Below the pieces are notes generated by a model that worked only from the letters and a program-made list of their open reading frames with translations, was not told the DNA's origin and searched no databases. Positions 57,038 through 64,000 of a stretch of 64,000 bases of DNA are shown piece by piece; the first letter of the stretch is position 1; each line of letters opens with the position of its first letter. The translations under genes were made by a program, and so were the position numbers. This stretch comes from Mycolicibacter sp. MU0083 (lineage in GTDB: Bacteria; Actinomycetota; Actinomycetes; Mycobacteriales; Mycobacteriaceae): assembly GCF_963378075.1 (NCBI RefSeq), contig NZ_OY726394.1, positions 744,001-808,000 on the forward strand, read 5' to 3'.

Positions 57038-57750
57038 TGCGTGACGTCAATTGTTGGCTGATGGGTCTGTCCTTTCTCCTGGGATTGTTTCTGACATTCG
57101 CATTCACCATTCGGCGGGTGCGGCGTGAAGTGCCGGTCTCGGCCGCGGCGGGTGCGGTCGCCGCTGCCGCGGTGAGTGCCCCGAAGCCCGCTACGCCGGC
57201 CGCGACTGCCGGTGCCGCGGCGAAACCGGCGGGCGGCACCGTGCCCTCAGATGCCGAGACCACCGAGATCGCCGCCGGGGGAGCCCCCTACGGTGCGGGC
57301 TCGGCGCGCGCCGGGGCCGGCGGCAGCGGTCCGGCCGGTTGGACCATCAAGGGCAACGAGGACTCGATGCTTTACCACACCACCGACAGCCCCTGGTACG
57401 GGCAGACGATCGCCGAGGTGTGGTTCCGCGAGGAGCAGGCCGCCGAGGCCGCCGGGTTCACCCGCTGGGACAAGGGCCGGGCCAAGAGCGGCGGGGCCGC
57501 CAAGCTGTTCGCCGACGTCGAAGAGGTGCCGCCCGGCCCCTACGGTCCCGGATCCACCAAGGCCGGCCCAGGTGGCAGCGGTCCGGCCGGTTGGACCGTC
57601 AAGGGCAACGAGGACTCGATGCTCTACCACGGCCCGGCGAGCCCGGCCTACGACGCGACCATCGCCGAGGTGTGGTTCAAAGACGAGGCGACCGCCGCCG
57701 CGGCCGGCTTCGAACGCTGGGACAGCCGGCGGAAGAAGAAAAAGAACTGA
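57037..57750 (+). CDS. arfC: ArfC with two sunset-type repeat domains
   Basis: The 237-residue protein has an N-terminal membrane span (WLMGLSFLLGLFLTFAFTI) and an Ala/Pro-rich linker. Two near-identical domains follow, at about residues 85-150 and 170-235. Each has GSGPAGWTIKGNEDSMLYH (or TVKGNEDSML) and IAEVWF followed by an alanine-rich helix and AGF. The unit matches what is called a sunset domain. It completes the arfABC operon (Rv0899-Rv0901). The M. tuberculosis protein, as I recall it, is shorter, so the second copy may be a local duplication. Confidence 0.85.
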   Translation: MRDVNCWLMGLSFLLGLFLTFAFTIRRVRREVPVSAAAGAVAAAAVSAPKPATPAATAGAAAKPAGGTVPSDAETTEIAAGGAPYGAGSARAGAGGSGPAGWTIKGNEDSMLYHTTDSPWYGQTIAEVWFREEQAAEAAGFTRWDKGRAKSGGAAKLFADVEEVPPGPYGPGSTKAGPGGSGPAGWTVKGNEDSMLYHGPASPAYDATIAEVWFKDEATAAAAGFERWDSRRKKKKN

Positions 57751-57756
57751 CGACGG

Positions 57757-59100
57757 TCAGCGCGGCGGCGGCAACCGCAGCACCAGGCGCACCCCGCCCA
57801 GCGGGCTGTCCTCCAACGATGCGGTACCGCCGTGCAGTTCGGCCTGCTGCGCCACCAGTGCCAGACCGAGGCCGGATCCCGAGTGCGACGCCGTCGACCC
57901 CCGGGAGAACCGTTCGAAGACGACCCGGCGTTCCTCTTCGGGCAGTCCACCGCCGTTGTCGTCGATCGCGATCTCCACACCGTCGCGGGAGGTGACCGCG
58001 GACAACTGCACCTGGGTCGCGCCGCCGTGTTTGACGGCGTTGGCGATCGCGTTGTCCACCGCCAGTCGCAGACCCGCCGGCAGCCCGACGATGATGCACG
58101 TCGGCGACGGCACCAGCGAGACATGCAGGTCGGGGAAGACCCGCATCGCGTCGTGCGCCGCCCGGTCCAGCAGATCGGTGATGTCGACGGGTACATGGTC
58201 GTCGGAGGTGGACAGCTCGCCCTGCGCCAGCCGTTCCAGCGCGGACAGGGTCGCCTCGATCCGGGTCTGGGTGCGCACCACGTCGTGCAGCACTTCCTTG
58301 CGCTGATCGTCGGGCAGGTCCAGCGTGGTCAGCACCTCGAGGTTGGTGCGCATCGCGGTCAGCGGCGTGCGCAGCTCGTGCGAGGAGACCGCGGCGAAGT
58401 CCCGGGCCGAGGCCAGCGCCTCTTTGGTCCGGTCCTGCTCGGTCCAGATCCGCTGCAGCATCCCGCGCATGGCCTCGGCGATCTCCACCGCCTCGCTGGC
58501 GCCGCGGACCTCGATGTCGGGACGCTCGTCGCCGGCGTCGATCGACCGGGCCTGCTGCGCCAGCCGTCGCAGCGGCCGGACCGCGAAGGAGGCCAGCAGC
58601 CAGCCCAACACGGCGGCGGCGCCGATCGCGAACGTACACAGCAGCAGCACCCGGCGGTGCAGGTTGTTGGTGTCGGCGATGGTGGCGTCGTAGGTGGCGC
58701 CCACCGCCAGTGACCGCGGCCCCGGACCGGGGATGGCGACGGTGCGCACCCGGTAGCGCACGCCGTCGATCTCGGTGTCGGCGTAGCCCGGTTCCAGTTC
58801 CGGCAGCACCACCGCGGAGTTCGACGTCACCTCGTTGGCCCGGCGCAGCGTGATCACCGCGTCGGTGGTCCCCGCCGAGCGGGGCAGCTCACCCAGCCCG
58901 ACCAGCGGGACGGTCAGCCCGGCCGCCTCGTCGAGCCGGCGGTCCAACCAGTACTTGCGGTCGTTGGTGATACCGACCCACACGAACACCCCGATGATGA
59001 CCGTCACGATCGCGGTGCCGATCGCGGTCGCCAGCACCACCCGGGTCCGCAGCGACGGGGTCCGCGCGAAGATCCGGCGCAGCAGCTTCATGACGTTCAT
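57757..59100 (-). CDS. prrB: Sensor histidine kinase PrrB
   Basis: The 447-residue protein matches Rv0902c. It has two membrane spans (VVLATAIGTAIVTVIIGVFVWV and LLLCTFAIGAAAVLGWLLA) around an extracellular domain, a HAMP region, the phospho-accepting H241 in SSHELRTPLTAMRTNLEVL and ATPase boxes (LAVDNAIANAVKHGG; GSGLGLALV). It pairs with PrrA, whose gene ends nine bases upstream. This system is essential in M. tuberculosis and is linked to nitrogen and redox response. Confidence 0.93.
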   Translation of the reverse strand: MNVMKLLRRIFARTPSLRTRVVLATAIGTAIVTVIIGVFVWVGITNDRKYWLDRRLDEAAGLTVPLVGLGELPRSAGTTDAVITLRRANEVTSNSAVVLPELEPGYADTEIDGVRYRVRTVAIPGPGPRSLAVGATYDATIADTNNLHRRVLLLCTFAIGAAAVLGWLLASFAVRPLRRLAQQARSIDAGDERPDIEVRGASEAVEIAEAMRGMLQRIWTEQDRTKEALASARDFAAVSSHELRTPLTAMRTNLEVLTTLDLPDDQRKEVLHDVVRTQTRIEATLSALERLAQGELSTSDDHVPVDITDLLDRAAHDAMRVFPDLHVSLVPSPTCIIVGLPAGLRLAVDNAIANAVKHGGATQVQLSAVTSRDGVEIAIDDNGGGLPEEERRVVFERFSRGSTASHSGSGLGLALVAQQAELHGGTASLEDSPLGGVRLVLRLPPPR

Positions 59101-59109
59101 CGATCGCCC

Positions 59110-59835
59110 CTACTGGGTTCGCAGTACGAAGCCGACACCGCGCACGGTATGCAGCAGCCGGGGCGCGCCGCCGGCCTCCAACTTGCGCCGCAGATAGCCG
59201 ATGAACACATCGACGACATTGGTGTCGGCGGCGAAGTCGTAGCCCCAGACCAGCTCGAGGAGCTGGGCGCGCGACAGCACCGCGGTCTTGTGCTCGGCGA
59301 GCACGGCCAACAGGTCGAACTCCCGCTTGGTCAGGTCCACGTCGACGCCCTTGACCCGGGCGCGGCGGCCGGGGATGTCGACCTCCAGCGGGCCCACCGT
59401 GATGGTCTCCGATGAGGAACTGGCCGCCGAACCGCGGCGCCGCAGCATCGCCCGCACCCGGGCCACCAGCTCGGCCAGCACGAACGGCTTGACCAGATAG
59501 TCGTCGGCGCCGGCCTCCAGCCCGGCGACCCGGTCGTCGACCGAACTGCGGGCCGACAGCACACAGACCGGCACGTCATCACCCATGGCCCGCAGCGCGG
59601 TCACCACGCTCACGCCGTCCAGCACCGGCATGTTGATGTCGAGCACGATGGCGTCGGGGCGGGTCTCCTTGGCGCTGCGCAGTGCCTCGGCGCCGTCGGC
59701 GGCGGTGGTGACCTCGAATCCGGAGAGTCGCAGCCCGCGTTCCAGCGAGGCGAGCACGTCGGAGTCGTCGTCGACGACCAATACCTTGGGCGAGGCGGCA
59801 GCGGCGCCGTTGGAGGGGGTGTCCATGGGCGCCAT
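59110..59835 (-). CDS. prrA: Response regulator PrrA (OmpR family)
   Basis: The 241-residue protein has a receiver domain with acidic VVDDDSD, the phospho-accepting D66 in [12 protein letters not shown] and YLVKPF, and a winged-helix effector domain ending [16 protein letters not shown] and [13 protein letters not shown]. It matches Rv0903c almost throughout. The start at 59835 (MAPMDTP) or at 59826 (MDTP) cannot be decided. It forms an operon with prrB. Confidence 0.94.
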   Translation of the reverse strand: MAPMDTPSNGAAAASPKVLVVDDDSDVLASLERGLRLSGFEVTTAADGAEALRSAKETRPDAIVLDINMPVLDGVSVVTALRAMGDDVPVCVLSARSSVDDRVAGLEAGADDYLVKPFVLAELVARVRAMLRRRGSAASSSSETITVGPLEVDIPGRRARVKGVDVDLTKREFDLLAVLAEHKTAVLSRAQLLELVWGYDFAADTNVVDVFIGYLRRKLEAGGAPRLLHTVRGVGFVLRTQ

Positions 59836-59919
59836 TTTGCCGCAACGCCCGCGCCAAGCGCGGGATGCGCCGCGGGTCGCCGCGTTCTATCTCGCCGCCG
59901 CGGAACTAGGGTCGATTCC

Positions 59920-61698
59920 GTGAGTTCGGCTTCGGCGCTGCGCAGGTTGGTGCCCTACCTGCGCCCCTACCGAGGCCGGTGGATCACCATGGTGACGGTC
60001 GCGGTGCTCAGCCTGGTCGCCACCGTGACGATCCCGCTGATGACCAAGACCGTCATCGACGGGCCGGTGTCGCACCGCGATCAACCCGGCCTGTGGGTGC
60101 TGGGTACCGCGGCCACCGCGCTGGGGGTCGTCGAGGCGCTGCTGGTGTTCACCCGCCGCTGGCTGGTCGCGCCCACCACCATGGGCGTGGAAGCCGACAT
60201 CCGCAAGGACCTCTACGCCCGGCTGCAGATCCTGCCGATGACCTTCCACGGCCGCTGGCAATCCGGGCAGCTGCTGTCGCGGATCATGAACGACCTGTCC
60301 GCGGTGCGGCGTTTCCTGTCGTTCGTGGTGGTGTTCCTGGTCCTCAACACCGTGCACATCGTGACGGTGACGCTCATCCTGCTGGTGCTCTACTGGCCGC
60401 TCGGGGTGGTGGTGTGCGCCTCGCTGGTCCCGGTGATGCTGGCCGTCCACCACTTCCGGCGCCAATACACCCGGCTGACCCGTCAAGCACAGGACCAGGC
60501 CGGGCAGGTGGCCACCGTGGTCGAGGAGTCGGCGGCCGGCGTGCGCACCGTCAAGGCGTTCGGCCGTGAGGAGCATCTGTTCGCCCGATTCGACGCCCAG
60601 GCCGAGGCCCTGCGCGACCTCGGCATCGCCAAGGTGATGGTGTCGTCGAAGTTCTGGACGCTGCTGGGGGTGATCCCCAATGTGACGCTGATCGGGGTGC
60701 TCTCGGTCGGCGCGTATGCGGTCGGGCACCAGCTGATCACCATCGGCACCCTGGTCGCGTTCGTCACGCTGATGCTGTCGCTGATCTGGCCGCTGTCGTC
60801 GCTGGGCTTTCTGCTGTCGTCCACCCACGAGGCGATGACCGCCGCCGACCGCATCACCGAGATCTTCGACGCGCCGGTGACGATCACCGACGGCGACGAC
60901 CCGGTGCCGCCGTCGGGACGACTCGAACTGCGTGACGTCGGATTCCGGTTCGGCGACTTCCCGGACAGCCCGTGGGTGCTGCGCGGGGTCGACCTCACCG
61001 TCGAGCGCGGGGAGACCCTGGCGGTGGTGGGGGCCACCGGTTCGGGGAAGTCGGTGCTGGCGATGCTGCTGTCGCGGCTCTACGACGTCGCCGAGGGGCA
61101 GATCCTGATCGGTGGGCGCGATATCCGCACCCTCACGCTGGGGGCCCTGCGTTCGGCGGTGGTCACCGCCTTCGACGATCCCACGCTGTTCTCCATGTCG
61201 GTGGCGGAGAACCTGCGACTCGGCCGGCCCGACGCCGACGACACCGACCTGGCCCGGGCGATAGCGACGGCATCGGCGGGCTTCGTCTACGAGCTGCCGC
61301 ACGGCCTCGACACCCGGATCGGCGAGCAGGGCATGAGCCTGTCCGGCGGGCAGCGGCAGCGGCTGTCGCTGGCCCGGGCGCTGGTGGCCGCACCGACGGT
61401 GCTGGTACTCGACGACACCCTGTCGGCGCTGGACGTGCACACCGAGGCCGCCGTCACCGAAGCATTGCGCCGGACCCTGCGGTCCGGACCCGAACCCATC
61501 ACCGCGCTGGTGGTGGCCAACCGGGCCTCCACCATCGCGTTGGCCGACCGGGTGGCGCTGCTCGAAGGCGGGGCTGTCACCGCGATCGGCACGCATGCCG
61601 AACTACTGGCCGGCGTGCCGCAGTACCGCTACCTGTTGGCCGCCGACGACGAACTCGACGACGGCGCCGAACACCTCGCCGAGTGGGCACGCCGGTGA
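59920..61698 (+). CDS. ABC exporter half-transporter, degenerate nucleotide-binding site
   Basis: The 592-residue protein starts with GTG. It has six membrane spans and an NBD with an intact Walker A (VVGATGSGKSVLA) and signature (LSGGQRQRLSLARAL). The catalytic positions deviate: the Q-loop region reads VTAFDDPTLF, Walker B is followed by DD instead of DE (VLVLDDTLSALD), and the H-loop reads VVANRAST instead of the usual VIAHRLST. The next gene supplies a consensus NBD. This is the pattern of heterodimeric exporters with one inactive site. The stop overlaps the next GTG (GTGA). Confidence 0.9.
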   Translation: MSSASALRRLVPYLRPYRGRWITMVTVAVLSLVATVTIPLMTKTVIDGPVSHRDQPGLWVLGTAATALGVVEALLVFTRRWLVAPTTMGVEADIRKDLYARLQILPMTFHGRWQSGQLLSRIMNDLSAVRRFLSFVVVFLVLNTVHIVTVTLILLVLYWPLGVVVCASLVPVMLAVHHFRRQYTRLTRQAQDQAGQVATVVEESAAGVRTVKAFGREEHLFARFDAQAEALRDLGIAKVMVSSKFWTLLGVIPNVTLIGVLSVGAYAVGHQLITIGTLVAFVTLMLSLIWPLSSLGFLLSSTHEAMTAADRITEIFDAPVTITDGDDPVPPSGRLELRDVGFRFGDFPDSPWVLRGVDLTVERGETLAVVGATGSGKSVLAMLLSRLYDVAEGQILIGGRDIRTLTLGALRSAVVTAFDDPTLFSMSVAENLRLGRPDADDTDLARAIATASAGFVYELPHGLDTRIGEQGMSLSGGQRQRLSLARALVAAPTVLVLDDTLSALDVHTEAAVTEALRRTLRSGPEPITALVVANRASTIALADRVALLEGGAVTAIGTHAELLAGVPQYRYLLAADDELDDGAEHLAEWARR

Positions 61699-63458
61699 CG
61701 GCCGAGCCGAGCCGGGCCGACGCGCGGGCCCTGCTGTGGTCGCTGCTGCGCCCGTACCGGCCGGCGGCACTGCTGCTGATCCTGGCGATCCTGGTGGAGA
61801 ACGCCGCCCGGCTGGCGGTTCCGCTGCTGGCCCAGCGGGGTATCGACCGGGGCATCCCGCCGATCGCGACGGACGGCTCCACCCGGCAGCTCGCGGTGAT
61901 CATGGCCCTGTTGGCCGCGGCGGTCCTCACCCAGGCCGTCAGCAGGATGGCGTTCCTGCAGGGATCGGGCAGGATCGGCCAACGGATGCTGCTGGAACTG
62001 CGCCGACGGGTGTTCCGGCAGTTCCAGCGCCTCGACGTCGGATTCCACGAGCGCTACACCTCGGGGTGGGTGGTCAGCAGGCTGACCAACGACGTCGACG
62101 CGATCCAGGAGATGCTGCTGACCGGGTTCGACGGCCTGGTCGGCGCGATCCTCACGCTGATCGGCACGTCGGTGCTGCTGGTGGTGCTGGACTGGCGGCT
62201 GGGCCTGATGTGCCTGACCGCGTTTCCGGTGCTGATGCTGTTGCTGCGCTGGTTCCGGTCGGAGTCGGCGAAGAACTACACCGCCGTGCGCGAACACGCC
62301 GCCCGGGTGATCGTGCAGTTCACCGAGACCATGACCGGGATCAAAGCGGTGCAGGCCTACCGTCGCGCGGAGCGCAACCAGCAGATCTTCGCGGGCGTCG
62401 CCGACGGCTACCGGGCGGTGAACGAGAAGGCGTTCCGGCTGGTCGCGGTCTTCGCGCCGGGCGTCAAACTGGTCGGCAACCTCACCACCGGGGTGGTGCT
62501 GCTGTACGGGGGCTGGCGGGTGCTGCACGGCCACATGACGATCGGGACGTTCACCGCGTTCCTGCTCTATCTGCGGATGTTCTTCGAACCGATGCAGGGC
62601 ATCAGCGAATTCCTCAACACCTTCTCCTCGGCGACATCGGCGCTGCAGAAGCTGGCCGGGGTACTGGCCGAGAAACCCGCCGTCGCCGAACCGGCCGACC
62701 CCGCGGCGGTACCCGGCGAGGTGACCGGCCGGATCGACCTGCACGCCGTGCACTTCGGCTATCGCGCCGACCACCCGGTGCTGGACGGCATGTCGCTGAG
62801 CATCCCGGCCGGGCAGACCGTGGCGCTGGTCGGCAGCACCGGGGCCGGCAAATCGACCATCGCCAAACTGATCGCCCGGTTCTACGACCCCGGTTCCGGG
62901 ACGGTGGCCCTCGACGGGGTCGACCTGCGGACGCTGCCGCAGGCGGCGCTGCGCCGGCACATCGTGATGGTCACCCAGGAGAACTTCCTGTTCTCCGGCA
63001 CGGTCGCCGACAACATCCGGTTCGGCCGCCCCGAGGCCACCGACGCCGAGGTGATCGCCGCCGCGGCCGGCGTGGGCGCCGACGGCTTCATCGCCGCGCT
63101 GCCCGACGGCTTCGCCACCGATGTCGGCAAGCGCGGCAGTCGGCTCTCGGCCGGCCAACGCCAACTGGTCGCGTTCGCCCGTGCCTTCCTGGCCGACCCG
63201 GCGGTGCTGATCCTCGACGAGGCCACCTCGTCGCTGGACATTCCCGGTGAGCGGATGGTGCAGCAGGCGCTGCGCGGCGTCCTGGCCGGCCGGACCGCGC
63301 TGGTGATCGCCCACCGGCTCTCCACGGTCGAGATCGCCGACCGGGTCCTGGTGATCGAGGACGGACGCATCGTCGAGGACGGCCCGCCCGCCGAGCTGAT
63401 CCGGGCCGAGGGGCATTACGCGGCGCTGCACGACGCCTGGCTGCGCTCACTGGCCTGA
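61695..63458 (+). CDS. ABC exporter half-transporter, consensus partner
   Basis: The 587-residue protein starts with GTG at 61695. It has six spans and a complete NBD: LVGSTGAGKSTIAKLI, the Q-loop in VTQENFLFSG, signature LSAGQRQLVAFARAFL, Walker B with catalytic Glu (LILDEATSSLD) and the H-loop (LVIAHRLSTVE). Coupled translation with the upstream degenerate subunit indicates a 1:1 heterodimer. The substrate, a lipid or drug, is unknown. In M. tuberculosis accD3 follows prrA, so this pair is a lineage-specific neighbour. Confidence 0.9.
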   Translation: MTAEPSRADARALLWSLLRPYRPAALLLILAILVENAARLAVPLLAQRGIDRGIPPIATDGSTRQLAVIMALLAAAVLTQAVSRMAFLQGSGRIGQRMLLELRRRVFRQFQRLDVGFHERYTSGWVVSRLTNDVDAIQEMLLTGFDGLVGAILTLIGTSVLLVVLDWRLGLMCLTAFPVLMLLLRWFRSESAKNYTAVREHAARVIVQFTETMTGIKAVQAYRRAERNQQIFAGVADGYRAVNEKAFRLVAVFAPGVKLVGNLTTGVVLLYGGWRVLHGHMTIGTFTAFLLYLRMFFEPMQGISEFLNTFSSATSALQKLAGVLAEKPAVAEPADPAAVPGEVTGRIDLHAVHFGYRADHPVLDGMSLSIPAGQTVALVGSTGAGKSTIAKLIARFYDPGSGTVALDGVDLRTLPQAALRRHIVMVTQENFLFSGTVADNIRFGRPEATDAEVIAAAAGVGADGFIAALPDGFATDVGKRGSRLSAGQRQLVAFARAFLADPAVLILDEATSSLDIPGERMVQQALRGVLAGRTALVIAHRLSTVEIADRVLVIEDGRIVEDGPPAELIRAEGHYAALHDAWLRSLA

Positions 63459-63567
63459 AGCGGGCCGCGTCGGCTGCAAAGATCCCGTAAACGACCCGGG
63501 ATCGGCGCCGATCGGGCCCTTACCCTTTCGGCGTGATGATCGAATCGGCCGTCCCCGGGGTCGCGGT

Positions 63568-64000
63568 GTGATCGGCTCCCCGGCGGCTCAGGGTCTGGCC
63601 CTGGCGTCGGCCACCAGCTTCGGTGTCAGCGACTTCGTGGGCGGCGTCGCGTCGCGGCGGGTCGCCGCACTGCGGGTGGTGCTGGTCTCCACCCCGGTCT
63701 CGATGGTGCTGCTGGGGGTGCTCGCGGTGCTCGGCGGCGGCCGGATCACCGCGGGCGCCGTCGTGCTCGGCATGCTCGGTGGGATCAGTCAGGCGCTGGG
63801 CATCTGGTGGTTCTACGCCGCGCTCGGTGCCGGTCCCATCTCGGTGGTGTCGCCGCTGGCCGCGGTGGTCGACGCCAGTGTGCCGGTGTGCATCGGCCGG
63901 GTGATGGGGGAGCGGCCGGGGATGATCGCCGGCGTCGGCATCACCCTGGCACTGGGTGCGGTGGTGCTGATCAGCTGGCATGCCGGCGAGGACGGCGGCA
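63568..64000 (+). CDS. EamA/DMT-family transporter, 3'-truncated by the window
   Basis: From GTG at 63568 the frame runs to the window edge. It encodes hydrophobic segments such as VVLVSTPVSMVLLGVLAVLG and GMIAGVGITLALGAVVLISW, with ALGAGPISVVSPLAAVVDASVPV, which is the pattern of EamA drug/metabolite transporters. An upstream GTG ATG at 63533 is in another frame and meets a stop within 13 codons, so it is not the start. The substrate is unknown. Confidence 0.72.
   Translation, partial: MIGSPAAQGLALASATSFGVSDFVGGVASRRVAALRVVLVSTPVSMVLLGVLAVLGGGRITAGAVVLGMLGGISQALGIWWFYAALGAGPISVVSPLAAVVDASVPVCIGRVMGERPGMIAGVGITLALGAVVLISWHAGEDGG

Noticed and set aside
59887..61596. Minus-strand open frame of 569 codons opposite the first ABC gene
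   Set aside because: Low-complexity (HRQGDQ-rich) antisense frame. The plus strand carries clear ABC motifs.
63533..63571. GTG ATG start for the EamA transporter
   Set aside because: That frame stops after twelve codons; the GTG at 63568 opens the long frame.

Overview
The window is high-GC actinobacterial DNA from a fast-growing-type Mycobacterium (Mycolicibacterium-like). Most of the right two thirds (about 22.0-59.8 kb) follows, with a few gaps and extras, the gene order I recall for Mycobacterium tuberculosis Rv0856-Rv0903c: cyclase-like proteins, dapC, fadA, fadB, XPB helicase, moaC/mog/moaE, rpfA, moaD/moaA, cspB, a TrmH-family methyltransferase, sepH, serC, an AurF-like oxygenase, fprB, citA, gltA2, arfABC and prrBA. 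Gene symbols rest on that order plus sequence recognition; no database was searched.

Layout. 1-4.1 kb: a catabolic-looking operon (crotonase, CoA-transferase, amidohydrolase) with ATGA-type overlaps, then a TIGR00027-type methyltransferase. 4.1-4.64 kb: tRNA-Lys on the minus strand and a tRNA-Glu/Asp/Phe cluster on the plus strand. 4.64-20.63 kb: an integrated element of about 16 kb, bounded by a 50-bp direct repeat of the tRNA-Phe 3' half. It carries a tyrosine integrase, an excisionase-like HTH protein, an FtsK-type transfer ATPase, a Pra-like activator, a GntR/UTRA repressor, a Nudix protein and an HUH replication initiator. This is the parts list of an actinomycete integrative and conjugative element (AICE) of the pSAM2 type. 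20.7-64 kb: chromosomal genes, ending with a heterodimeric ABC exporter and the start of an EamA-type transporter.

The middle of the element (9.7-18.9 kb) is cargo that looks like a defence island. It holds a DUF3644-like gene with AT-rich sequence; a three-gene restriction-modification system (split adenine methylase plus a GIY-YIG/SF2 helicase protein); a tightly overlapping three-gene operon of a ThsB-like TIR protein, a small multi-pass membrane protein and a short acidic protein; a cytosolic trypsin-like protease with a full catalytic triad; and a DUF3800 gene cut by an in-frame TAG. The TIR-membrane protein operon, possibly with the protease, is my best candidate for an under-described system.

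Regulation visible in the DNA includes a GntR operator network in the element (TCTAGA-core sites overlapping the promoters of the activator, the repressor and the Nudix gene), a ydaO-type c-di-AMP riboswitch and a CRP-like site upstream of rpfA, and a strong CRP-like palindrome between serC and the oxygenase gene.
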